Shown: in pieces, positions 51,585-60,161 of the stretch
Position numbering within the stretch: position 1 is the first letter of the stretch
Layout of the letters: the number at the start of each line of letters is the position of its first letter
NCBI RefSeq assembly: GCF_001544575.2
Contig: NZ_FCNY02000003.1
Location: 248,001-312,000, forward strand
Source of the DNA: Caballeronia cordobensis
Lineage (GTDB): Bacteria > Pseudomonadota > Gammaproteobacteria > Burkholderiales > Burkholderiaceae
Direction of reading: 5' to 3'
DNA: 64,000 nucleotides
The notes under the pieces: model-generated
Told to the model about the DNA's origin: nothing
Databases searched by the model: none
The model's input: the letters and a program-made list of their open reading frames with translations, nothing else
Made by a program: the position numbers and the translations under genes

Positions 51585-52659
51585 GGGCTATCTCCTCGTG
51601 CTCACCTTCATTGGCTTCGAGCTTGCGCACGAGCGGGACAACATGCTGGAAAAAACGGCGCATTTCGCCGCGGGTGGGCCAGCCCGAAAAGATGAACTCC
51701 GTGACGCCGGCCTTCTTGTATTGCATGAGACTCTGCGCCACGTCCTCGTAGCTGCCCGCAAGGCACAGCGCCGGCCCGCCGCGATACGCCACGGCGCCCG
51801 ACCACAGCACCGGCGACAACCATTCATCGACGGCTTGCTCCGCCAGCCGGAACGAGGTCTTCACCGCCTGCGAGTCGCAGTGGCTGACGAACTCGCGAAC
51901 GTTGCGCCGATGCTGCTCGTCCGGATTGGCCATCATCGCCTTGATCTCGGCAAGCACCTCAGCGTGCGTTTCGCGAGCGAGCACATGCATGCGAATCCCG
52001 ACCTCCCGCCCTGCATCGCGCACGAACCGGCTCGCCGCTGCGATGCCTTCCGGCGTGTCGCCATAGCGCAGCCAGCAATCGCCCCAACGCACCGCGCTTT
52101 CCTGCGCCTGCTGCGAAGCGCCGCTCAGATAGAGACGCGGGCGATCGCCGTCCTTGTACGGCAGCCCGAGTTTCGCGCCGCTCAGGCGGTAATGCTCGCC
52201 TTCGTGCGTTATCGGCGATTCGCCGTGCCAGAAGCGCTGCAGGACCGCGAGATATTCATCGGTGCGGCGATAGCGATCGTCATGCTGCAGATAGTCGCCG
52301 TAGTACGCCTGCTCCTCGGGAGAAATGCCGGCGACGATGTTCAGCGAAATCCGCTTGCCGGACATCCACGAAATCGTATTCACGACCTGCGCAAACAGCG
52401 TCGGCGGCATCAACCCCGGGCGATACGCGAGAATGAACGTCACTTTCCTCGTCTCCCGGACCAGTGCGCCGATGAGCGGCAGCGGGTCAGGCAGGTGGAA
52501 CCCGATCCCCATCAACAGCGAATCCACGCCCAGATCTTCCGCCTCCTGGACGAAATCGATCATGCCGTCGAGGTTCAGTTCGTTCGCCAGATCCTTTTCG
52601 GATGCCTTAGTATTCCCGTCTCCCCTGGGCGCGCACCAGTGGAATCTCAGTGGTCTCAT
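51574..52659 (-). CDS. LLM-class flavin-dependent monooxygenase (SsuD-like)
   Basis: 361-aa TIM-barrel monooxygenase of the bacterial luciferase family, close in layout to alkanesulfonate monooxygenase (SLLMGIGFHLPDPLPLIGALV and the GISPEEQAYYGDYLQHDDRYRR segment). It uses reduced FMN supplied by a separate reductase and O2 to oxidise its substrate. A matching NADPH:FMN reductase gene lies at the other end of the cluster (61270-61848). The ATG at 52659 starts MRPLRFHW. It leads a two-gene - strand operon with the MFS exporter, divergent from the main biosynthetic operon. Confidence 0.9.
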   Translation of the reverse strand: MRPLRFHWCAPRGDGNTKASEKDLANELNLDGMIDFVQEAEDLGVDSLLMGIGFHLPDPLPLIGALVRETRKVTFILAYRPGLMPPTLFAQVVNTISWMSGKRISLNIVAGISPEEQAYYGDYLQHDDRYRRTDEYLAVLQRFWHGESPITHEGEHYRLSGAKLGLPYKDGDRPRLYLSGASQQAQESAVRWGDCWLRYGDTPEGIAAASRFVRDAGREVGIRMHVLARETHAEVLAEIKAMMANPDEQHRRNVREFVSHCDSQAVKTSFRLAEQAVDEWLSPVLWSGAVAYRGGPALCLAGSYEDVAQSLMQYKKAGVTEFIFSGWPTRGEMRRFFQHVVPLVRKLEANEGEHEEIALVI

Positions 52660-52997
52660 CGCTTGCTCCGCATGGATTCGTTGAAGTTGAAACGAGCTTA
52701 GGTGCGATGCAAACCTCATCGCAAGCGCTAACTCATCGATGCAAGAAATTCTGACGGACCGATAGCCGCGCTCAACGCGTGCGGTGCATCCCGGTCCGCT
52801 CATCGCCGACCGCACGCCTTGTATCCGCGCAGGCCCGTGCACATTCGCCGAACCGCCTTGGGCTATTTCACCGGCACTTTTACTGACGCGCCGTCAATTA
52901 AATCGACCGATGTGCTCGAGCGGCATTTCCTGATCTACATTGATTTCACGATTCGTTCGGGGACGAGTCGACTGACCGATGACAGGAGCAAGAGCTT
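52660..52997. promoter_or_regulatory. Divergent promoter region of the biosynthetic cluster
   Basis: 338 nt between the LLM/MFS operon and the DUF1611-led operon, without a credible gene. It contains repeated words at 52706-52745 (two GATGCAA copies 32 nt apart and two CTCATCG...GCAAG copies). Both operons would be controlled from here, most simply by the cluster's LysR regulator. Clear -10/-35 boxes could not be assigned. Confidence 0.5.
52706..52745. repeat. Direct repeats in the divergent cluster promoter
   Basis: GATGCAA occurs at 52706-52712 and 52738-52744, about three helix turns apart. Between and across them CTCATCGCAAG (52715-52725) and CTCATCGATGCAAG (52732-52745) form a second overlapping repeat. 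Such an array is compatible with binding of a multimeric LysR regulator. Confidence 0.4.
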
Positions 52998-54107
52998 ATG
53001 CTGTGTCTCAAAGAAAAACGCGTGGTCGTCTTTGCCGAGGGCTGCTTCGGCCCGGTGACGAGCAAGGTCGCCACTTCCTATCTGCGATACCGCCACAAGG
53101 ATTGCGTGGCGGTCGTCGATAGCCGCCTTGCCGGACAGGATGTGGGCGCCGTGCTCGGCTATGGCCACGGCATTCCGCTCGTCGATTCGCTCGAATCGGC
53201 GCTGCGCTTCGAGCCGCAGATCCTCCTGATCGGCGTCGGCCTGTTCTCCAACGAGTTGCCCGAATCATGGCGCGGCCAGATCGCGCTTGCGCTCAGCCGG
53301 GGCATCGATGTCGTGAGCGGCCTGCACTTTCGCATCGCCACCGATCCGGAGTTCGCCGCACTGTCCGCCGCATCCGGCAGCCGCATATGGGACACCAAGG
53401 AGCCGCCCGCGACGCTGGCCACCAACGCAGCCCGGCTCGATGAGCTGGACGGCTTCGTCGTTCATACGGTCGGGAGCGATTGCCGCGTCGGCAAGAAGAC
53501 CAGCGCCATCGAGATCACCGAAGCTGCGAGGCGCAAAGGCTTCAACGCCGGTTTCGTCGCTACCGGCCAGAGCGGCATCTATATCAGCGGCCGAGGGGTC
53601 GCGGTGGATGCCGTGCCCGCCGACTTCATCGCCGGCGTCACCGAATCGATGGTGATCGAATCAGCGGCGCATCACGACTGGATCGTGGTCGAAGGCCAGG
53701 GTTCGATCTCGCACCCGGCCTACAGCGGCGTCACGCTCGGCCTGCTGCACGGGGCGATGCCTCAGGCGCTCGTGCTGTGCCACGAGGCGGATCTCTCGCA
53801 TCACAAGGGCTGGCCCAATGCGCCGCTGCGTCCACTGGCGGAGCTCATCGCCGTGTACGAGCAGCTCGCATCGTTTCAGCGGCCTGCCAAAGTCGTCGGT
53901 GTCAGCGTGCATTGCGGGCACATGAACCGCGAGGACGCCGCGAGCGTGGTCGAGCGCATCCGCGATGAAACCGGGCTGCCCGCCACCGACGTCATCCACT
54001 TCGGCGCCGACACGCTCGTCGATGCGCTCGCCGCACATCGGCGCGGGCTCCTGGGTGAGCGCACGGAGGCTTCGCTTCGAGTCGCAGCACCGGCCCGGAA
54101 CCACTGA
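52998..54107 (+). CDS. DUF1611 protein (DgcN-like, P-loop N-acyltransferase family)
   Basis: 369-aa cytoplasmic protein of the DUF1611 family. A Rossmann-like N-terminal half is followed by a P-loop-type segment GSDCRVGKKTS (about residues 159-169) and a C-terminal half with VVEGQGSISHPAY. A family member, DgcN, N-acetylates D-glutamate, so acylation of an amino group is possible here. It is the first gene of a long + strand operon. The GACAGGAG ribosome site fixes the ATG. A role in a secondary pathway would be new. Confidence 0.82.
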   Translation: MLCLKEKRVVVFAEGCFGPVTSKVATSYLRYRHKDCVAVVDSRLAGQDVGAVLGYGHGIPLVDSLESALRFEPQILLIGVGLFSNELPESWRGQIALALSRGIDVVSGLHFRIATDPEFAALSAASGSRIWDTKEPPATLATNAARLDELDGFVVHTVGSDCRVGKKTSAIEITEAARRKGFNAGFVATGQSGIYISGRGVAVDAVPADFIAGVTESMVIESAAHHDWIVVEGQGSISHPAYSGVTLGLLHGAMPQALVLCHEADLSHHKGWPNAPLRPLAELIAVYEQLASFQRPAKVVGVSVHCGHMNREDAASVVERIRDETGLPATDVIHFGADTLVDALAAHRRGLLGERTEASLRVAAPARNH

Positions 54108-54132
54108 TACGCACGAAACGGGAGCACCCGAC

Positions 54133-55521
54133 ATGAACGTTGAATCGATGTTGTTGCGCGTCGAACCGGCGCGCGCGCTGACCGGTCGCGCGGTCACGCC
54201 ATCTTCCAAGCCCGAGACGCAGCGCGCCATCCTGGCCGCGACGCTCGCGCGTGGCCACTCGGTGCTGGAAAACGACCTGCGCTGCGTGGAGACGCAGACG
54301 ATGAAGCACGCATGCCGTGCGCTCGGCGCGGTGATCGAAGAAAAGGACGGCTACCTCGATATCCACGGCGTGGGTCGCGACTTTCGCCTGGGGCACCGCG
54401 TCATCGACGCACTCGGCTCCGGTCTGGTATTCCGCACGTTCGCCGCGCTTACCTGTTTCGCGCCATCGCCCGCCGTCATCACCGGCGACGCCATTCTCAG
54501 GGGGCGCGTGATGAAGCCGCTGTTCGATGCGCTCCACCGGCTCGGCGCGCGCATCGACTGCATCGGCGACGCGGGCAAGGCGCCTATCGTCAACTGGGGC
54601 GGCGGCTTCCAGGGCGGGCGCTGCGTGCTGCCCGGTAATGTCAGCTCCCAATTCATCACCGCGATCATGTTTGCCGCGCCCCTGGCTGCGCAGCCCAGCG
54701 AGATCGTGATCGAAGGCGAGATCCTCTCGAAGTCCTACATTCGCCAGACCATCGCGACGCTCACGCACGCCGGCATCGGCGTCGAAGCGAGCGACGATCT
54801 CTCGCTCATCCGCGTGTATCCGGGTGAATATCGGCCCGCGACGTATCGCGTGAGCGGCGACTACACCTCGTCGTCTTATCTGATCGGCGCCGCCGCGATC
54901 TTTCCCGGCGTCACGGTGCTCGAGAACATGAGCGCGCAAAGCCTGCAGGGCGAGTACGCGATTATCGACGTGGTGCGTACGCTCGGTATCGAGGTGAACT
55001 TCGACGAGACCCACAAGCGGCTGACCCTCGTCAATCGCTTGCCGGGGCTCGCCGGCGACTTCGAGTTCGACGCGAGCGACTGCCCGAACATCGTGCCGAC
55101 GCTCGCCGCGATAGGCGCCTATGTGAAGGGACGCTTCCGCGTCGTGGGCGGTTCGATCACGCGGTTGCACAAGTCGCCGCGGATCAAGGCGATGGTGAGC
55201 GAGCTCGGCAAGCTCGGCGTCGATATCAAAGGGCTGTTCAAGGACGGCGTGTACGACGGCTTCGAGATCAACGGCCACGGCGAGGACCCAAGCGGCGGCG
55301 TCGAGCTGTCGAGCTGGGGAGACCATCGCATCTTCATGTCGCTGTTCGTCGCATCGCTGCGATGCCGGCACGCGAATCTGCTCGACGGCTATCGCGACGT
55401 GACCTGCTCCTTCCCCGACTTTTTCACGCAATTCGAAAGCCTGGGCGTGCACTGCCGCGAAGTCGGCCCGGGCCAGGAACTCGATGACAGCGACAGCGAA
55501 CCCTGTCTGCTTCGGGCATGA
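54133..55521 (+). CDS. EPSP-synthase-family enolpyruvyl transferase homologue, divergent active site
   Basis: 462-aa protein with the two-domain inverted-alpha/beta barrel pattern of EPSP synthase (usual length about 430). Kept: SK26...R31 in the first motif, R101, R125, SSQ (171-173), D316 and DHR (R399). Changed when compared with E. coli AroA from memory: the residue after the first lysine is Pro instead of Ser, the KE(T/S)DR motif reads HKSPR (346-350), and the lysine near the C-terminal TFPDYF motif is Cys (425). These residues bind shikimate-3-phosphate or PEP, so a different substrate is likely. GGGAG precedes the ATG. A primary aroA role is improbable. Confidence 0.85.
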   Translation: MNVESMLLRVEPARALTGRAVTPSSKPETQRAILAATLARGHSVLENDLRCVETQTMKHACRALGAVIEEKDGYLDIHGVGRDFRLGHRVIDALGSGLVFRTFAALTCFAPSPAVITGDAILRGRVMKPLFDALHRLGARIDCIGDAGKAPIVNWGGGFQGGRCVLPGNVSSQFITAIMFAAPLAAQPSEIVIEGEILSKSYIRQTIATLTHAGIGVEASDDLSLIRVYPGEYRPATYRVSGDYTSSSYLIGAAAIFPGVTVLENMSAQSLQGEYAIIDVVRTLGIEVNFDETHKRLTLVNRLPGLAGDFEFDASDCPNIVPTLAAIGAYVKGRFRVVGGSITRLHKSPRIKAMVSELGKLGVDIKGLFKDGVYDGFEINGHGEDPSGGVELSSWGDHRIFMSLFVASLRCRHANLLDGYRDVTCSFPDFFTQFESLGVHCREVGPGQELDDSDSEPCLLRA

Positions 55522-55540
55522 ACGATACGGGAGAACCAGC

Positions 55541-56416
55541 ATGATTTCAGATCAACAAGCACGCTTTTACGCCGATAACGGGTATCTGGTTATCGACCGG
55601 ATGTTCGATCGGGAGCAGGTCGGGCGCGCGCTCGCCGCCATCGACGAACTGCTGAGCCCCGCCAATCCGGACAAGCCGTACGAATTCGAGCCGCGCGACG
55701 GCGTTACCGTCCGCCGCATCTGGTCGCCGACGCGCAAACACGAAACGTTCTGGGCGATGGCCACCGAGCCCGCGCTGCTGGACTGCATCGAGCGGCTGAT
55801 CGGCGGGAACATTCTCTTTCACTACAGCAAGCTCAACATGAAGGGCCCGCGCGTGGGCAGCGTCGTCGAGTGGCATCAGGACTTCTCGTACTACCCGCAC
55901 ACCAACACGGATCTGTTGAGCGCCCTCACCTTTCTCGACGATGCGAGCGCCCGCAATGGCTGCCTGCGCGTGATACCCGGCTCGCATCGCGGCGGCCTGC
56001 TGTCGCACGATATCGACGGCTACTTTCGCGGCAAGGTCGAGGGCGTTGATGAAGCGCGCGCGGTCAGTCTCGAAGTGCCGGCCGGCAGCGTCGTGTTTCT
56101 GCACTGCCTCACGCTCCACGCTTCCGCCCGCAACGAATCCGACCTGCCCCGCCGCACCTTCCTGCCGGCCTACCGCGCAGCCGACGCCTTTCCGATCTAC
56201 TTCGGTCCCCATGCCGCGCACAACGAGCCGGGCATACAACTGCTGCGCGGCCAGCGCGCACGGGCAGCGCGCGTGGAGGCCGGCCTGCATCGGCTGCCGA
56301 TCGCCGAGCGCGAATTCGGGTCGCTGTACGAAGTGCAGGAGGGCTCACATCTGCGCAAGGATCTGACGGTGATGGAGACGGCAGGTTATGCCGTCGCCGA
56401 CATCGCAGCAAAGTGA
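55541..56416 (+). CDS. PhyH-type Fe(II)/2-oxoglutarate dioxygenase
   Basis: 291-aa member of the phytanoyl-CoA dioxygenase family. The facial triad is visible: H112-x-D114 in EWHQDFSYYP and H193 in TLHASARN, followed by arginines at 204-205 placed to bind 2-oxoglutarate. It would hydroxylate, desaturate or cyclise a pathway intermediate. The GGGAG site fixes the ATG. It is 19 nt after the EPSP-like gene and 8 nt before the aminotransferase gene, so the operon continues. Confidence 0.9.
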   Translation: MISDQQARFYADNGYLVIDRMFDREQVGRALAAIDELLSPANPDKPYEFEPRDGVTVRRIWSPTRKHETFWAMATEPALLDCIERLIGGNILFHYSKLNMKGPRVGSVVEWHQDFSYYPHTNTDLLSALTFLDDASARNGCLRVIPGSHRGGLLSHDIDGYFRGKVEGVDEARAVSLEVPAGSVVFLHCLTLHASARNESDLPRRTFLPAYRAADAFPIYFGPHAAHNEPGIQLLRGQRARAARVEAGLHRLPIAEREFGSLYEVQEGSHLRKDLTVMETAGYAVADIAAK

Positions 56417-56424
56417 GGCACGCA

Positions 56425-57552
56425 ATGGACTGGTCATCGTTTGTCGCCGCACCGCTGCGTTCGCTCACGCCGTATCGGCCCGGCATCACCGAGGAGAAGC
56501 TCAGGCGGGATTTCGGCCTGAGCGAGATCTTCAAGTTCTCCAGCAACGAGGCGCCGCTGCCGCCGTCACCGCTCATGTTGAAGGCGATGGGCGACGCGCT
56601 CGCGCAAAGCCACCGCTATCCCGATACGCATGATCTCGTCGCCCGGCTCTCGCAGCATCTGCGCGTGCCCGCGAGTCACCTCATGATCGGGAACGGCTCC
56701 ATCGACCTGATCGCGTCGCTGGTTCGCGCATGCGTTTCGCCGCAGCATAACGTCGTGCTGTCGGAGTTCGGCTACTGCGCCTACCCTGCCTTCGTGAAGG
56801 AACAGGGCGCGACCGTGAAGTTCGCTGCGTCCGGGCGCCATTTCGGGCACGACGTCGATGCGTTGCTAGCCCTGGTCGATGCGCGTACGCGCATGATGCT
56901 GATCGACTCGCCGACCAATCTTTCGGGCCACGCGCTGGATGCGGCGCGGCTCAGAGACCTGGTCGAGCGCCTGCCCGCTCATGTCGTCCTGGTGCTCGAC
57001 GAGGCCTATGCGGAATTCGCATCGGACGACGCGTCGGCGTTCAACGCGCAGCTGCCGCTCATCCATCCCAGGGTCGTGGTCACGCGCACATTCTCGAAGG
57101 CGTATGGCCTCGCGGGGCTGCGCATCGGCTACGCCATCGCCGATGCGGGCCTCATCGACTGGCTGAACCGCATCCGCCCGCCTTTTCCCGTCAACCGTGT
57201 CGGGGCAGCCGGCGCGGCGGCGGCACTGGACGATCGCGCGCATATGGAATGCATCGTCGCGCAGGTGCGCGAAGGCCGGCGCACGCTCGTCGATGCGCTC
57301 GGCGCCATGAAGATTCCCGTCGCCGACGGCAGCGCGAACTTCGTTCTGGCCGATTTCGGACCGGCCGCACCCGCCGTCTATGAAGGCCTGCTCGCGCGTG
57401 GCTTGATCACGCGCGCGATGCACGCGTACCGCTTGCCCGGTCATCTGCGCATCTCCGTGGGCACGGCGGACGAGATCGGGCGGCTCGTGGCCGCCATCCG
57501 TGAACTCATGCAGCCTGAAAACCTGACCCATACGACCGAGGAGGATGCGTGA
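56425..57552 (+). CDS. PLP-dependent aminotransferase (HisC-like)
   Basis: 375-aa fold-type I aminotransferase. The Schiff-base lysine is K225 in RTFSKAYGLAGLRIGY; DEAYAEF (192-198) and SNEAP (40-44) fit the histidinol-phosphate aminotransferase subgroup. The chosen ATG follows a GAGG site; a GTG four codons upstream is less likely. In this cluster it would introduce or remove an amino group. It overlaps the first ATP-grasp gene (GTGA). A role in primary histidine synthesis is unlikely in this setting. Confidence 0.9.
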   Translation: MDWSSFVAAPLRSLTPYRPGITEEKLRRDFGLSEIFKFSSNEAPLPPSPLMLKAMGDALAQSHRYPDTHDLVARLSQHLRVPASHLMIGNGSIDLIASLVRACVSPQHNVVLSEFGYCAYPAFVKEQGATVKFAASGRHFGHDVDALLALVDARTRMMLIDSPTNLSGHALDAARLRDLVERLPAHVVLVLDEAYAEFASDDASAFNAQLPLIHPRVVVTRTFSKAYGLAGLRIGYAIADAGLIDWLNRIRPPFPVNRVGAAGAAAALDDRAHMECIVAQVREGRRTLVDALGAMKIPVADGSANFVLADFGPAAPAVYEGLLARGLITRAMHAYRLPGHLRISVGTADEIGRLVAAIRELMQPENLTHTTEEDA

Positions 57553-58793
57553 ACGTCGTCATCATCAACAACCTCGCGCGCTTTCCCGGCACCGCGAGAT
57601 GGGACTTCCATCTCGTGTGCTACGAGGCGTTCCTCGATCACGAAGCGCACGACGTCAGCTATATCGTGAACCGCCGCGGCCGCTCGGCGATCATGGCGCC
57701 GCCGGGCAGCCACAGCGTGTACGAACTGGACCGGCTCGACGACATCGCGGCGTACCGGCCGATTCTCTCGCGAATCGCGAGCGAGCACGGGCCGATCGAT
57801 CGCCTGATCGTCTTCTCCGAGTCGCTGCAGGACCTCGGCGCGCAGCTTCGCGAGGAGTTTCGCATCCCCGGCAAATGGACGGCCGAGAATCGCCTCGGCC
57901 GCGACAAGCTCCTGATGAAAGCGAAAGTGTCGGCTGCCGGACTGCGCACTCCGCGCTACACCGCGATCACGGCGGGGCAAGTGGACGACGCCTTCGCGTT
58001 CGCGGCGAGCGCGGGCTATCCGCTGATCCTGAAACCGACCAACGGCCAGTCGAGTCAGGGCGTACGCAGGATCGAGGACGCGCCTCAGTTGCGCGCCAGC
58101 GTGTCCGCGCTGCCGGCGCACGAGACGTGGGACCTGGAGGAGTTCATCGACGGCACGCTGCTGCACATCGACGGGCTCGTCGATCCTTCAGGAAACGTCA
58201 CGCTGGTCGTGCCCTCGCGCTATCTCAACACGTGCCTCGATTTCACCTTCGGCGCGCCGCTCGGTGCGATCACGCTGAAACCCGGCACCGTGCTTCATAC
58301 AACGGTGAGCCGCTTCTCGGCGCGCTGCATCGAGGCCATCGGTCTGAAGGCGTGCCCGTTTCACCTGGAGCTCTTTCACACGGCCGAAGGCGAACTCGTG
58401 TTCCTGGAAGTCGGCGCGCGTGTCGGCGGCGCGGACGTGCCTTCGGTCATCCATCGGGCCACCGGCATCAACCTGTTCTGCGAGTGGGTCAACATGAGCA
58501 TGGGTCAGGACGCCACGCTGCGCGCGCAACAGCGCTCGATCGGCGCGTGGCTGATGTTCCCTCGCCCCGATGGCCTGCCCCTGCGCGTGCGCTCCGTCAC
58601 GCGCTTCGATGACCGCCTGCGCAGCCTCTACCGCCAGCTCGTGCCCGACGAAGGCCAGCTCATCGAGCACGAAGACGGCTACTGCTCGATGCAGTCGGGC
58701 CGCTTTCTGTTCGACTCGACGTCCGCGGACGAGGTCGAAAGCGACGTCGCCCATGTTCTCAACGCGTTCTCCATCACCACCACCGAGCCCTGA
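57549..58793 (+). CDS. ATP-grasp ligase (1)
   Basis: 414-aa cytoplasmic enzyme of the ATP-grasp superfamily. The pre-grasp domain is followed by the ATP-binding lysine region (YPLILKPTNGQSSQGV) and the metal-binding FLEVGARVGGADVP. Such enzymes activate a carboxylate as acyl phosphate and join it to an amine or other nucleophile. The GTG start overlaps the aminotransferase stop. A second ATP-grasp gene lies 6 nt downstream; the two are different in sequence and may act in succession on two bonds. Confidence 0.88.
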   Translation: MNVVIINNLARFPGTARWDFHLVCYEAFLDHEAHDVSYIVNRRGRSAIMAPPGSHSVYELDRLDDIAAYRPILSRIASEHGPIDRLIVFSESLQDLGAQLREEFRIPGKWTAENRLGRDKLLMKAKVSAAGLRTPRYTAITAGQVDDAFAFAASAGYPLILKPTNGQSSQGVRRIEDAPQLRASVSALPAHETWDLEEFIDGTLLHIDGLVDPSGNVTLVVPSRYLNTCLDFTFGAPLGAITLKPGTVLHTTVSRFSARCIEAIGLKACPFHLELFHTAEGELVFLEVGARVGGADVPSVIHRATGINLFCEWVNMSMGQDATLRAQQRSIGAWLMFPRPDGLPLRVRSVTRFDDRLRSLYRQLVPDEGQLIEHEDGYCSMQSGRFLFDSTSADEVESDVAHVLNAFSITTTEP

Positions 58794-58799
58794 CACATC

Positions 58800-60128
58800 A
58801 TGACGAAACCCGCCCTGCTTCTTTTCGCACACCAGGCCCGCTCCTATGCGGCGATGATCAAGGAGTACGTCGAACGACTCGACGTCGCCCTGGTGATTCT
58901 CAGCTCGAAACCGCGCGACGTGCGCGATCTCGAGCAACTGAACGCGCTCAGCCCCGCCCGCCTCTGGCATGTCGACGACGAGCACCTCGACGAATCCCAT
59001 GTGTCGATGGTGCTGACCGAGGCGCGCGACGAAGGCTTCACGATCATCGCATCGCTCGCGACGTTCGAAGGCTACCGCGTGCTGATGGCGCTCACCAACC
59101 AGCGGCTCGGCGCCGTCGATGTCGATCCGGCGGCGGTGCGTCGCTGCATGGACAAGTATCTGTGCCGCCAGTCTCTCGTCGAGCGAGGCTTGAGCCGCTC
59201 GGTGGCGACCGTGCTCGATGAAGAGTCGCTGAGCGTGCTGCGCGCGAGCGGGAGGAAGCTCTTCGTCAAGCCACGGCGCGGCGCCGGTTCGTTCGCCTGC
59301 TTCCGGCTCGACGATACGCTGACGCCCGAGCGGCTACAGGTGCTCAAGCAGCAGATGCGCGACGATCAAGCCTTTCGCGCGATCTTCGCCGGCCAGTTCG
59401 ACTTCATCGCGGAGGACTACCTGCACGGCGACGAGTACAGCCTGGAAGTACTGGCGATGGGCGGCGCGAGCTATGTCATCGGCGTGCACGCGAAGTATCT
59501 GGACGATTCGAGCGGCACGACGCTCGAAACCAGCAACTCGCTTCCCGCGCCGCGCCTGAGCGATGCGCAACAGCTCGCCGGCGAGCGTTTCGTGGATGAA
59601 TGCCTCGCGGCGCTGCAACTGCGCGACGGGTGCTATCACATCGAGGCGCGCCACGATCCGCGCGACGAGCACTGGGACATCATCGAGATCAATGCCCGTA
59701 TGGGCGGCGCGCTCATCAACCAGAGCATCGGTATCTTCACGGGCGGCCTTTCGATGCTCGAACTATGGGTCAGGATGCTGTGCGCCACGACCGACGCCGC
59801 GCGCCGCGCATTGCGCGACGAACTGGACGTGCTGCGCGAGAGCACGCGCCGTCGCGACAAGAGCATGCAGCAGGGCACGGTGTTCTTCAGCCGCTATGGC
59901 CAGCGCAACCGTACGCTCGCGACGCTGTCGACACACGAGCTCGCGCCGCAGCCGGACATCATCGAAAGCCCGGTGCGCGAAGGCACCAGGCTGCCCGACT
60001 CGGAGCGCGGCATCTTCATTCTGAACGCGCTCTGGAAGGTGCCCATCGACGAGATCGCGACCCAGCTGAATGCGCTCGCGGCCATGCTCGACCAGAAGCT
60101 CGTCGTGCGTTATTCCGATGCGGCATGA
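58800..60128 (+). CDS. ATP-grasp ligase (2)
   Basis: 442-aa ATP-grasp enzyme. The ATP-binding region is KLFVKPRRGAGSF, the loop before the metal site is DFIAEDYLHGDEYSLEVL, and the metal-binding motif is IIEINARMGGAL. The N-terminal domain (HQARSYAAMIKEYVERLDVALVIL) differs from that of ligase 1. It presumably forms an amide or peptide bond. The next gene follows after 33 nt. Confidence 0.88.
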   Translation: MTKPALLLFAHQARSYAAMIKEYVERLDVALVILSSKPRDVRDLEQLNALSPARLWHVDDEHLDESHVSMVLTEARDEGFTIIASLATFEGYRVLMALTNQRLGAVDVDPAAVRRCMDKYLCRQSLVERGLSRSVATVLDEESLSVLRASGRKLFVKPRRGAGSFACFRLDDTLTPERLQVLKQQMRDDQAFRAIFAGQFDFIAEDYLHGDEYSLEVLAMGGASYVIGVHAKYLDDSSGTTLETSNSLPAPRLSDAQQLAGERFVDECLAALQLRDGCYHIEARHDPRDEHWDIIEINARMGGALINQSIGIFTGGLSMLELWVRMLCATTDAARRALRDELDVLRESTRRRDKSMQQGTVFFSRYGQRNRTLATLSTHELAPQPDIIESPVREGTRLPDSERGIFILNALWKVPIDEIATQLNALAAMLDQKLVVRYSDAA

Positions 60129-60161
60129 CGCGCCGCCCATTCCATTCTCGAGGAGAAGACC

